A stretch of DNA of 64,000 nt from Gordius sp. MW1 (Eukaryota > Nematomorpha > Gordioida > Gordea > Gordiidae), in the NCBI GenBank assembly GCA_964036665.1, contig OZ038529.1, positions 24,562,060 through 24,626,059 of the forward strand, written 5' to 3'. This document shows positions 53,939-64,000 of the stretch, piece after piece (the stretch's first letter is position 1; each line of letters opens with the position of its first letter). The notes beneath the pieces are model-generated. The model made no database searches and was not told the origin of the DNA. It saw nothing but the letters and a program-made list of their open reading frames with translations. The translations under genes and the position numbers were made by a program.

Positions 53939-56755
53939 TCAGTTATTGGGTCCCAGATTCGTGGGGTTTGTTTTGATAAGCTTCTTCCATCTTGACCGGG
54001 TGAGTGCCATGTCTTGACTAATCTCTTTTGTTTTCATAACTTTATCGACTTGCCCTTTCCACGTGACACGGGGTCGTCCTCTTCCTCTCTTCCCCGGTAC
54101 CTCCATGTTCAGTACTTTTCGATTTACGTCATCCGTGTCCCTTCTTAGTATATGCCCATACCACCTTAGCCGATTTTCGTTAATCATGTCCGCCATAGGT
54201 TGAATACCCATTTTTGCCATGAGAAAGTCATTCGTCATATGGTCGAGCTTAGTATACCCCAAGCACCACCGTATCATTCTCATCTCTGTGGCTTGTAATA
54301 GCTTGCCTTCCGTGGTGTTTAGTGCCCATGTTTCACTTCCATATAGTAACACCGGTCTTACGATGGATTTGTAAGCTTTGCTCTTCAACCATATTGGCAT
54401 TTTCTTGTCGCACATTACACCGGATATACTTCGCCATTTAAGCCATCCTTTTTGGATCCGGGCTTTGACTTCTGTTGTGCAACCTCCCTCTTGATGTAGC
54501 ATCGAGCCGAGGTATGTAAACCTGTCTACTTTGGGGTACTTTAGATGGTCATCCAGCGATGGGGTGCTTGTACCGTTCATTTCCATGTATACCGTTTTTC
54601 GATCGTTGACCTTTAAACCATATCCAGCTAAGCGCTTCGACCACTTTTCGGCTTCTTCGAATACTTTGTCCCTTGTTTCCTCGCATAGTACTATATCATC
54701 GGCATATAGCATACACCATGGCGATGGCTTTTGAATGTCCATCGTTATCGTGTCTATAATTATATTAAATAAAAAGGGACTTAAAGCAGATCCTTGATGT
54801 AATCCAATTTTAACCCGAAAAGATTTAGAGTCTCCAACTGTCGTCCTAACGCAAGAGTTTGAGGCTTCATAAATATTTTTCATAAGCCGTATATATGCGT
54901 CAGGAATATTTTGTTTTCTCAGGCACCACCATATTAAATCGCGGGGGACCGTGTCATAAGCTTTCTCCAAGTCGATAAAGACCATAAATCTTTCCTCTTT
55001 TCACCATACTTATCCATTATTTGTCTTAGTGCGAAGATTGGGTCGATAGTGGATTTGCCGGCCACAAATCCGAATTGATTCGCCGATATTTCCACATCGT
55101 TTTTCAGCCTTGTTACTAAGATCCTTTCCATAAGCTTCAAGGAGTGGCAAGTTAGCTTGATACCTCTGTAATTGCCACAGTCTTGAGGGTCTCCTTTGCC
55201 TTTAAATAAGGGTATAATCGTGCTTGCTCTCCATTTATTAGGAATTCGCTCTTCTACCAATATCTTGTTAAAGGTTCGTCATGGTGGTGACTCCTTCTTC
55301 ACGACATCCGAGCAATGCTTCTATAGGGATTCCATCTGGGCCATTTGCTTTTCCTTTTTGCATCTTGTTCATTTGTGTCCTAACTTCATCCTCCTGAAAG
55401 AGTTCGACCAAACTTATATTCGGCTCAATTTTGGGAAGGGAATCCTTGTCATTTGCAATATTCATAAGTTTCTTAAAATATCCTTTCCACCTTTCCATCA
55501 CTTCTTCTGGCTTGAATAAGGTTTGACTCTTCTCGTTTTTGACTATTAACTCCGACATCGCGACTTTTCTTCTCCCTTATCTTGGCCAATTTGTACATAA
55601 GCCTATCGCCCCCTTTATGATCCAGTTTGTTTGCCATCTCGGTGTAGGCGGCATTCTTCGCTATTGCAACGGCTTTTTTTGCGGCCCTCTTTGCGTCCCT
55701 ATACTCTTTATAATCCTCCGACTTTTTTGATTTATGCCACCGTCTATATAGATTTTTCTTTCTTTCGATGAAATCCCTAACCGATTTATCCCACCACCAT
55801 AGTTCCCTATTCATAGCTTTGCCTCCTTTGGTCGGTCCTAGAACATGAATCGTTGTTTCCTTAAGGTCCTTAGATAGCGTCTCCCAATCGTCGTCTACGT
55901 CTCTTTGCAACTTCCTTGCACCCAAGAGTGAGGAGGCTTTTTGATGATAATTTTCGCTTGTCGACGTATCGTTCAGCCTTTCATATCGAATTCGAGGTTC
56001 ATAGACCTTTCTCTTTTCGGGAAATACTCTTCTATCAAGATCCATAACAAGGGGACGATGTTGCCTGGCGATTTCTTCTCCCGGTTTACTTTGCAATCAT
56101 TGATACTCCATAAGTCCTTTCGCCGTATAAGCAAATAGTCAATTTGACTAAAATGCTTCCCACTTCTATAGGTCACAATATGATCTTCTCGTTTTTGAAA
56201 ATAGGTGTTAACGATCGCCATGTCATATGCTTGGGATAATTGGAGAAGTTTTTCCCCATCTTTGTTCTTCAGACCATGCCCATAGCCTCCATGATTACGT
56301 TCATACCCGAGACGATCTTTCCCTATGTGAGCGTTGAAATCGGCCCCAATAATTAGCCTTTCTTCGGATCGGATTCCTTGTATTTCTTTTTCCAATGAAT
56401 CGAAGAATATGTCTTTCTCTGATTCCATACACCCAATTTGGGGAGCATACGCGCACATAACGGTTAGAAGGCCCCCTTGATCTGCAATCTTCACCCACAT
56501 TAGCCTGTCGGAACAACGCTTGACTTCCACCACCTTGTCCTTGAACGATTCGCTAAGAACGATACCGACCCCGTTTCTACGATTTGGTGACCCACTGTAG
56601 AAAAGCTTGTATCCATCTCCTAATTCCCGAGCTTTCGTTCCGTTCCACCTCGTCTCTTGTAGGCAGGCGATGTGTACCTTTCTTCTTTTTAGCATATGTG
56701 CAACCTCGATGCTCTTCCCCGTCAACGTTCCCACATTCCAACACGTTATTCGCAT
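53939..56755 (-). pseudogene. RTE ORF2: AP endonuclease and reverse transcriptase, frameshifted
   Basis: From ATG at 56755, the endonuclease reads CWNVGTL, CLQETRWNG, YSGSPNRRNGVGIVL, MCAYAPQIGC, IIGADFNAHIG and FSQIDYLLIRRKD. These are the conserved positions of the APE-type nuclease that nicks target DNA. After about 55970 the frame changes (second part 56096-55473), again near 55520, near 55260 and near 54970. The RT part includes KANGPDGIPIEA, TIIPLFKGKGD, YRGIKLTCHSLKLMER, NQFGFVAGKST, FIDLEKAYDTVPR, GLHQGSALSPFLFN, LYADDIVLC, VLLYGSETWAL and RGRGRPRVTW. Catalytic residues are kept, so only frameshifts inactivate it. It is about as divergent from the 23617 copy as sister subfamilies are. 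Confidence 0.9.
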
Positions 56756-56823
56756 TCTTTCAACAACTAATTTCCTTAACCGCCTTCGTTGTGGAAATTA
56801 GTTGTTGAAAGAATGCGAATAAC
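56745..56823. repeat. Perfect 31-bp inverted repeat at the RTE 5' end
   Basis: 56745-56775 and 56793-56823 are exact reverse complements, separated by 17 nt (56776-56792). The inner arm contains the ORF2 start codon (CGCAT on the plus strand). The outer arm stops one base before the target duplication (56825-56839). Confidence 0.9.
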
Positions 56824-56839
56824 CTATCTATTGAATAAT

Positions 56840-57285
56840 AAAGAAGTAAATTTATTTTTTCCGTTTTAACAATGGGGTACATTGCAGAAAGACATGAGAG
56901 ATAGTTAATTTTAAAATGGTAAATATAATGGTACACATTTTACCATATGAAACATATGGCATGAGCAGTCTATGTAAGCTAGGGCCATACTGAACATGCT
57001 GAGAATTAACTGTGATGATTCAGATTAGCAAGCGAACAAAATTTGCACGGTTCTGTTAAAAAATAGTAATGTACGCCTTTTGGCTTGACGTGGCCTTCCA
57101 TTATCTCTTTACTTCCTCTCTAGAGTCCATTAATTGGAGAGTTTGCACAATCGAATCTCGATTTAATAATTTCAAGAAAGAATTTAGGCTGACATTCGAC
57201 GGGGAATCGGGATTAATTAATCCTTGACAACCAATAGTATCTCATATGAAATCAAATGCAACTCCAAAATCATTGCAAGCAGGGT
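56840..57285. other. No gene recognised
   Basis: Mixed-composition sequence without a supported frame. It could be decayed upstream sequence of the gypsy remnant that follows. Confidence 0.35.
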
Positions 57286-58084
57286 TCCGTTCCCTCTAAG
57301 AATTCCCCTAGAAAACTTCAAAGATTAGTTAATGCAGAGGTGCTCATACCGGTATCTCAACATAACACCTATTGAGTAAGCTTACCCCAAATGAAACCGT
57401 AAGATATCCCAAAATTTAAAGATGTTGAAGCAAAGATTTCGGGATGAACAAATTTCACCAAAATTGATTAGAAGAATGGGTATTTGCACATGCCTGCGAA
57501 GAATCGAACCTCTCAATTATACCGCTTCGGCTATTATTGAGATTTATGAATAGTTTATAAAAAGACTGTGCCAAAACAGGAATCAAACTAGATGATATAA
57601 ATATTACCGGCGAAAATGACGATGAGCATATCGCAAACGTCCTAAAATTCTAAATTAAAGTTTCTGAAATCAAGCAGAGTTATATAAAATTCTGTTTTGG
57701 GAGGAATCGGCAGGAGATGGATTCTATTTATCTATATTAAAGATAGATGCCATTTAAAAAACTGAATGACTTACAAATAGTCAGATTTAAATTATTTTCT
57801 CAGGATGCTTTGCTACCAAAAAAATTGTTATAAATGGGGCATTGTTAAACCAACATCTTTTGGCAGCGAGTGCTAATCAAAATATATTCCGGAATATCAG
57901 CAATAAAATCAATTGCGAAATTCTACTACTGGCGGCCATGCAATTCTCCCAATAATTCTTGAGAAAAAATGCACATAATTTTACAAGACCATATTCGAAA
58001 TGCATGGATGTCTAACTTTTACATTCAACAACAACCCAGGCAACTCTCCGAGTAGATTGTGGTTTGCCCTGTATGCTGATCCAC

Positions 58085-58249
58085 TTGGGCGTAGCCAGGT
58101 TTTAAATAGGGGGGGGGGGGTGCGAAACATTTGAAAGTTCAATTAAGGGGAGGGGGGCAAACATAAATTTTTAAAAATTTTAAGGGTTTTGCGTTGAAAA
58201 TTTTTTTTGTCATTTGGGGGGGGGGGGGGGGGGGGGGCGAGCTACGCCC
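58085..58249. mobile_element. Small palindromic element with GGGCGTAGC ends and 12-bp direct repeats
   Basis: Ends are GGGCGTAGCCAGG (58087 onward) and GAGCTACGCCC (to 58249), with long G runs inside both ends (58113-58121; 58216-58237). Flanking ATGCTGATCCAC occurs at 58073-58084 and 58250-58261. Elements with such GGGCGTAGCC ends and poly-G tracts are frequent in animal genomes as far as I recall. A related inverted pair lies at about 39998-40583. Confidence 0.7.
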
Positions 58250-58304
58250 ATGCTGATCCACAAAATTGGTATCAGACAACAGATTATAATTTAATAGGTT
58301 AGAG

Positions 58305-58509
58305 TAGTGTTGTAAAAACGGCTGGGTATTGTTTGGTCGCTCTTTGATTTTAGTCAACTAAACATTAACAAACCAAAGGTTTGATCGAAAGGCCTTTGAT
58401 CTATATATGCGACTAAGAGAAGCAGACTAAAAACTCTTCGGTTTGTTTATGTTTAGTCGACTAAAACTAAAGGTCGACCAAACAAAACCCAGCCCTTTTT
58501 ACAACACTA
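58305..58509. mobile_element. hAT-type MITE with 8-bp TSD
   Basis: It begins TAGTGTTGTAAAAACGGCTG and ends TTTTTACAACACTA. Flanks GGTTAGAG (58297-58304) and GGCTAGAG (58510-58517) differ by one base. The interior contains GTTTAGTCGACTAAA-type palindromes. It is the longest and best-preserved copy of this family in the window and lies in gypsy remnant 4. Confidence 0.85.
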
Positions 58510-59099
58510 GGCTAGAGTCCCACAATCATTGTACGGAGAATAACATCATTCACATTAAGTCGACTCCATATCATCATAAAACCAACAGGCTAGCAGGGAG
58601 AGTGCTTTAAACTCTAAAGAAAAGGGATGCGATTACAAAAGCAGGTTAGCCCTCATGAATGGATGTCAGAGGTCTTGATGACATAAAGATTACCTTAAAT
58701 TCTATGTTTGGAAGAGATATGAAAGAGACTTGGAATTGGGCACGCTCTTAGAGTTAAAATTGGAAGAGGAAGTCAAAGCAGAACGGAGGCACGGCAGGCT
58801 TAAAGGCAAGAGATTTCTTTTTGAGCAAGCGTTATGAGTGAAGAAGGAATCGACGGGATGGCATGAGGGCTCCAACCTAACACAGCAAGACCATTGTCTA
58901 TACGAAGTGGACGAGAGAGCATGACAAAAGCATAACGATCATTTAAGGTGTAAGCAACCGAATGAAGTTGTAGTGTTAGCTGAAAGTGATAGTCAAGTGA
59001 ACTCAGGCCCGATGTCTCGCCCTAAACGAGACGTTCGCCTGCCTTAAAAGATTTTTTAGAAAAGATATAAGTGTGAACCAAATGGTAAAGGAGGGCATA

Positions 59100-60290
59100 C
59101 TTGAATATTTGTGTATATTATTTGTTCGTTTGGCATTTTAGATTGACCCATTGTTCTTGTTCTTTTGTTTTCTTTATCCTTTTTCCAATTAATAAATAAA
59201 CCCCATTCTTATTCGTTAAGTTATTAAAAATTAAGATTCCTACACTCAACATCTTGTGTTTTATATAAAGGTGAATATGTCTTAGGTCATAAAAAAAGAC
59301 CATTGGAGGATTAAATACTGTTATGGATAAAATCAAAACTTATTCATAAATTTCAACACCCCCAAAAGCCTATAGAAATGAGCAAGAGACTTCTGTGAAT
59401 ATAATGTCTAATAAATAAATAATCTTATGGCTAATGCATAGGTACATTTAACGTCTAAGAGTCATACAACTACCAAATATCTTCTGAAGTGTGGCATTTA
59501 AAAATATCCATTTTTCCAAGTATACAATTTTCCCAACTTCTTTAAAATTTTACTTATTAAGCTAAAAATACATATTTTGTGAATGTCGTATCCACGGGAC
59601 AAAATTAGTCCTTAATATCTCGTCCCGCCCCTGATTGCCCTTGCCCTAGAAGTCCCTTTCTAGTTTGTGTATAATTTGTTTCTAAGATTTGAGTTTTTGT
59701 TCTAGTAATATCTGACGCTCCGCCCTAATAATTTATATAGGTGTATTTAGGGTTTGGAGTTGTTTTAGTTATGTCAATCATTAAGATTAAAGGGTTGGAA
59801 AATAAGTTTGGATAAGTTTAAAATGAGATCATGAAAGAGTACTTCGAAGGAAATAAATGAGGCCGCGGTTGGTTTAATGGCTATTCCCATTTAGTATAGG
59901 TAAGGGAGGGAAAAATAACAGATTAAGGCAAGTATCGGCGATCGTTCACAGAAATCTAGGAAGGTTTAGCTGAATTGAGACGAAAATATTTTTATGACAA
60001 TTCCCATTTAGGATAGGTACGAGGAGATTGTAGATGCAGGGGAAAAAGGTACTAAAAATGGAAAATATAGGCGAAGAAAGAATCAAATAGTAGTCAAGAA
60101 TTTCCAAGGGTATAAAAGGGAAAAAGCACCCTAAAAATCACTTTTAATTTACTTTCCTTCCTTTTACTTTTTACTTTTTATACTCCCCAAAAAGTTCCTT
60201 CGCCTGCACCCGTTTTAGGGTGAAGTTATAATCTTCCCGAACTAATTCTACTTCATCCATTTGCCTACTATTTAATTTTCCATTACTCCT
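59100..60290. other. Possible gypsy 4 LTR region or intergenic sequence
   Basis: It begins after an AAAGGAGGGCATA purine tract (about 59088-59100), which could be a polypurine tract preceding a 3' LTR. Two copies of ATTCCCATTTAG(T/G)ATAGGTA occur near 59883 and 60002. A good TATA-box string, GGGTATAAAAGGG, lies at about 60109-60121. No second LTR is visible, so the assignment is open. Confidence 0.3.
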
Positions 60291-60295
60291 ATTCT

Positions 60296-60499
60296 ATGGC
60301 CTTACGAACCCCTCCGTCAGAAACAACCAACGTAACCCTTAAAGATTACTCCTCCCCGACAAGACCAGAAACTTTCCTCCCTTCGAAAAACCCCACGATA
60401 TTATCGTTAGAAATTGTACGCTATCCTAAATATATGAATAATAATAAAGAGTTAAACCGAAACGAGTCTAATATTGAGTGTATTTATTCCCCATTTTGA
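60296..60499 (+). CDS. Small ORF (67 codons) downstream of a TATA-like box
   Basis: ATG at 60296 opens a 67-codon frame rich in P, S, T and N (starts MALRTPPSETTNVTLKDY; has a PTRPETFLPSKNP stretch) with no family I know. A TATAAAAG string about 180 nt upstream and a pyrimidine-rich leader resemble a promoter and 5' leader. It could be the start of a spliced gene, the beginning of a Gag, or chance. No donor with a clear continuation was found. Confidence 0.25.
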   Translation: MALRTPPSETTNVTLKDYSSPTRPETFLPSKNPTILSLEIVRYPKYMNNNKELNRNESNIECIYSPF

Positions 60500-61670
60500 A
60501 GCAGAATTATCTTAATACATCGATATTCAACTTTTCCTGGCCACAAAAGGAGTAGCAAATCTCTATACACCTAAATCCAAGGGAAATACCGCAAACCCTT
60601 CCCCCATAATCGAACATTAAAAATAAAGCCTCCAACATAACAGATTTTTTCCCGAATATAACAGTTGAAACATAACAGTAAAGATGAATGAAATAAATAA
60701 ATAAAAAGTTAAATTTGAAAAACTATAGGAATTTGCTATTGATATATATATTTACAAATAGTAATGTCGATTTTTTGTCTAAAGATTCGCAATTAATATG
60801 TGATAGCAAAGAAATATGTTGCCCTATTTTTAAAAATATTATTTAAGGCTTGGGTTCCAAGTTTTGAGAGTGGTTTTAGCAATGGGACAGAAAATTATAA
60901 TATTGTTAAGTTCCGATTATTTAAAAGTTTTAGCGCCTTGGCCGATACGTCGGTACAATTATTATATTATTTAAAAAAAAAAACTTGAAATTTATAAAAT
61001 TAAATTCCTTCAATTTATAATTCAAGAGTTTTGAAGTAGCACAAAAGTTGTATTTTATATTAAAATAAAACAAATAAGCACGTTACTTATCCACTTTGTC
61101 ATAAACAATCTCATTTTTTGGCATTTTTTTGACAAGAGGCTTATTTCTGATTTAAAATGGACTTCTATTTTAATCCATTCGAAACAAAAATGACGATAGA
61201 TGTCAAGCGAACAATATACATTAATGCTAATTTAAAAGATTTAAAAATTTTACTAAATAGCTTACTACAATTTTGAGGGCATATATAAATTTAATGTTTG
61301 AGAGTTTTGTATTCCTGGTCGTGCTGAATTTTATAAAAAAACATTATTTGGTCTTTTAATTTAAAAGGGCTTTGGGCGACCAGATCAGGTTTCTAAGTGG
61401 CACTAACACCATGACTAAAGATCTATTTATGTGAGTGTGATTTATGTTCAACTACTAGGTTCTTGCTATTAAAAGAAACTTTAAAAAATGTACTGTTATT
61501 TTGGTTTATCATCACGGCCGTTTCTTGGTTTGACACAAATCATTTTATTAGCTGCAAAACGCAGTCAAAAATTAAAATGTTCCACTGGCTTCAAACTTAC
61601 TCTACTTAGGAGAGTCAATTACGATTATTAAGACTTTGCTTATTCTAGGCTCCTTTTAAGGAGAATAATC

Positions 61671-61713
<43 letters not shown>

Positions 61714-62094
61714 CTCATCGTTGCTTTTCCTCACAATGCCTATATAAAATACTAGTCACCCAAATGTAAAAATAAATATAATTCAATCCAAATAATAAGG
61801 CCCATTTTATCAAGTATGACACAATGTTCCTTGCTCTTTTTAATTTAAATGCTGTGATCAGCCTAATACATTTGTTATTTCCCTAACTTTGCGCATTATT
61901 TTAATAGTATCGGCTAATATTTTTACTAAGGTCCGGAAAGTTCGATCGACCTCGGTAGGAGACGAGACGTTAACATATTTTTATTAATCATCATAAAATC
62001 ATATAGAAAATTTAGTTGTCGATTTAAATTTTGTATAATTATAAATATTTGATAATATTAAATAAATAGAATACACAGATGTATCGCTTAGTCT
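60500..62094. other. AT-rich stretch with a 33-T run, no gene
   Basis: A pure T run covers 61675-61707. No recognisable frame, RNA gene or shared repeat was noticed in the rest. Confidence 0.45.
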
Positions 62095-64000
62095 CCTCCA
62101 TTTCTTTACCATGTATTAGGTCCAACAGTCGTGGGATTTGTTTTGTTCATTCTCATCGGGTAAGCGCCATGTCCTGATTTATCTTAGTTTGTAAAACTTT
62201 GCCTATTCGCTCTTTCCACGTGACACGAAGTCGTACTTTTACTCACTTTCCTGGCCCCTTCATGTCCAATACTTTTCAATTTACATCATTTGTGTCCCTT
62301 CTTACTATATGGCCATACCACTATAGCCGTTTATGAAGACGGCATAGGTTGAATACCCCTTTTTGCCTTGAGACTGTCATTTGTCCTATAGTCAAGCTTA
62401 GTGTACCATAATCTTCACCCCATCCTCCTCATCTCCGTGGCTTGTAATAACTTTTTCCGTGCGTTAAATATCCATGTTTTATATAGTAACACAGGTCTTA
62501 CGATGGATTTTTAGGTTTTGCGCTCCAACCATATTGGCATCTTTTTGTTGCACATTACCGAATCTACTTCGCCATTTAAGCCATCCTTTTTAGATCCGTG
62601 CATTGAGTTCTTTTGGGAAACCTTTCTCTTGATGCAGCATCGAGCTGAGGTATGTAGACCTGTCTATTTTTATACTATAGATGTTCATCTAGCGATGGGG
62701 TGCCTGTAAAATTTATTCCTATGTTTATTGTTTTTCGATCGTTGACCTTTAAACCATATCCAGCTAAGCGCTTTGACCGCTTTTCGGCTTCTTTGAATAC
62801 TTCTCCTGTGGCTCTTCGCATTGTGCTATATCATCGGCATATAGCATACACCAAGGCGATGGCATTTGAATGTCTTTCATTATCGTGTCCATAATTAAAT
62901 AAAAAAGAAATTAGAACAGATCCTTGATGTAATCCAATTTCAACCCGTAAAGGTTTGAGTCTCCAACTGTCGTTCTTGCACGAATTTGAGGCTTCATAAA
63001 TATTTTTCATAAGCCGTACATATGCGTTAGGGATATTTAATTTTCTTAAGCACCACCGTAATAGGTCGCGAGGGATTGCGTCATAAATTTTTTCCAAAGT
63101 GATGAAGACCATTCACCTGTCAATGCTAAGTTCGGGTCAATCCGAATTGGTTAGTCGATATTTCCACCTTGTTTTTTAGCCTTGTAACCAAGATCCAAAT
63201 TTTAAGGAGTGACAAGCTAGCTTAATACCTCTGTAATTGCCACGCTCCTGAGGGTCTCATTTGGCTTTAAATAAGGGTATAATCGTGCTAGCTCTCTACT
63301 AATTATGAATTCGCTCTTCTACCAATATCTTGTTATATAGGTTTGTCATGGTCGTGACTCCTCCTTCTCGGCACCCGAGCCAGGCTTCCATTAGCCGTGC
63401 CATTCGCTTTTCCTTATCGCATCTTGTTCATTTTTGTCCAAACTTCATCCTCCTTAAAGGATTCGACCATACTTTTGTTTGACTTGATATTGGATAGGTA
63501 ATCTTTGTCTTATGCAGAATTCTAAAGTTCTTTAAAATATCCTTTCCATCTTTTTTTAACCTTTGCTTTATAAGGTTACACCCTTCTTGTTTTTAACTTA
63601 ACTACTCCGACATCGCGCCTTTTTTCTCCCTTATCTTGGACGATTTGTACATAAGCCTATAGCCCCATTATGATTCTGTTTGTAGGCCCCGTTATAGGCA
63701 GCATTCTTGCTATCACAACAGCTGCTTCGCGACTCTCTTTCCCATTTTAATTAGCACCATGGTTCCCTATTCATTTGCCTCCTTTGATCTGTCCTAGAAC
63801 CTGAATAGTCCAGTTGATGTCCCCTATCCAATTTCCTCAAGAGAGTGGAAGCTTTATGCTTCTCACGGTAATACTCTGCAATCTTTCATCCTCCATGAAT
63901 CCTTTTGCCGTATGAGCTTAGAATAAAATAATTTCCACTATAAGCCACAATATGATCATAGCGTTTTTGAAAATAGTGTTACGATCCCCATGTCGTATGG
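62095..64000 (-). pseudogene. Third RTE copy, badly decayed, runs off the window
   Basis: Nucleotide similarity to the 53928-56824 copy is visible throughout on the minus strand. Examples are the 3' end with AGGTCCAACAGTCGTGGGAT, the LKVNDRKTI region near 62735-62760, the YADD region near 62830 (CATCGGCATATAGCATA) and LEKIYDAIPRDLLRWCLRK (63100-63045). Towards 63640-64000 it reaches the linker and endonuclease edge. Numerous deletions and stops, including shortened blocks near 62340 and 63130, make it the oldest of the three copies. Confidence 0.8.

Larger units (their letters stand above)
53928..56824 (-). mobile_element. RTE retrotransposon, near full length, with 15-bp TSD
   Basis: Flanked by TATCTATTGAATAAT at 53913-53927 and 56825-56839. 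Its 3' end on the minus strand is GATAAAGAAGAAG, as in the copy at 23617-25942. It contains endonuclease and RT and is 2.9 kb, close to a complete ORF2 of this family. A 31-bp perfect inverted repeat with a 17-nt spacer sits at its very 5' end (56745-56823). Confidence 0.9.
57290..59095 (+). pseudogene. Gypsy-type remnant 4 (RT to C terminus), heavily decayed, split by two insertions
   Basis: Plus-strand frames recall Ty3/gypsy pol in order. An RT-like stretch near 57290-57345 is weak. LDDINITGENDDEHIANVLK (57570-57640) corresponds to the YxDD motif region. Integrase catalytic-core text follows both insertions: ENNIIHIKSTPYHHKTNR near 58533-58590, then TLKKRDAI. PMSRPKRDVRLP near 59010-59045 looks like the C-terminal tail. 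Many stops interrupt it. Removing 58085-58249 and 58305-58509 restores continuity of the integrase region, so both small elements inserted into this already resident copy. Confidence 0.55.

Overview
The window is AT-rich genomic DNA from an animal, probably an invertebrate. I cannot name the species. The metazoan signs are a spliced beta-galactosidase gene (GLB1 type), a spliced U2AF1 (U2AF35) gene with an RS tail, a FLYWCH zinc-finger exon, and a mix of RTE, Ty3/gypsy, hAT and foldback transposons. Many introns are only 32-41 nt long. This is seen independently in the GLB1-like gene, in U2AF1, in the FLYWCH gene, in a membrane-protein fragment and in a transposon-borne gene, so very short introns look normal for this genome.

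Layout. 0.3-5.4 kb is a long imperfect palindrome (foldback element) whose left arm carries two inserted MITEs and whose loop holds a decayed hAT element. 7.3-8.5 kb (minus strand) holds the 3' exons of an unrecognised membrane or secreted protein and decayed duplicates of its exons. 8.5-21 kb is repeat territory: hairpin-forming satellite clusters, modules with a tRNA-like T arm, a gypsy pol remnant on the minus strand (13.8-15.9 kb) and an element with GAGAC-rich ends. 21.4-26.3 kb has a hAT element with a perfect 8-bp target duplication, a non-LTR reverse-transcriptase remnant, and a 5'-truncated RTE insertion whose 735-codon ORF is still open. 26.5-39.4 kb is a 12.9-kb inverted-repeat region made of two opposed copies of an unclassified transposon-like element. 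Between and inside the copies lie one degenerate gypsy remnant and one gypsy element with two 150-bp LTRs. 39.6-41 kb is a composite dispersed repeat and 41.5-42.0 kb a FLYWCH-type gene start. 43.5-50.0 kb (plus) is the complete 15-exon GLB1-like gene, with several MITEs in its introns. 50.5-52.8 kb (minus) is a complete 7-exon U2AF1 gene, tail to tail with it. 53.9-56.8 kb is a nearly full-length but frameshifted RTE copy with a hairpin at its 5' end. 57.3-59.1 kb is a decayed gypsy element split by two small DNA elements. From 62.1 kb to the window end is a badly decayed third RTE copy.

The most unusual structure is the gene carried by the 12.9-kb inverted-repeat element. A 111-nt exon plus a 34-36-nt GT-AG intron is repeated in tandem: nine units in the left copy and seven in the right. 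Every intron is phase 1 and every exon is a whole number of codons, so the array is a coding minisatellite whose unit is one exon plus one minimal intron. It would encode a 37-residue repeat protein of no family I recognise. The two host genes are ordinary and look intact: a GH35 glycosidase with both catalytic glutamates, and the small subunit of the 3'-splice-site recognition factor. All gene models here come from reading splice sites and frame by eye; none has been checked by alignment or transcript data.
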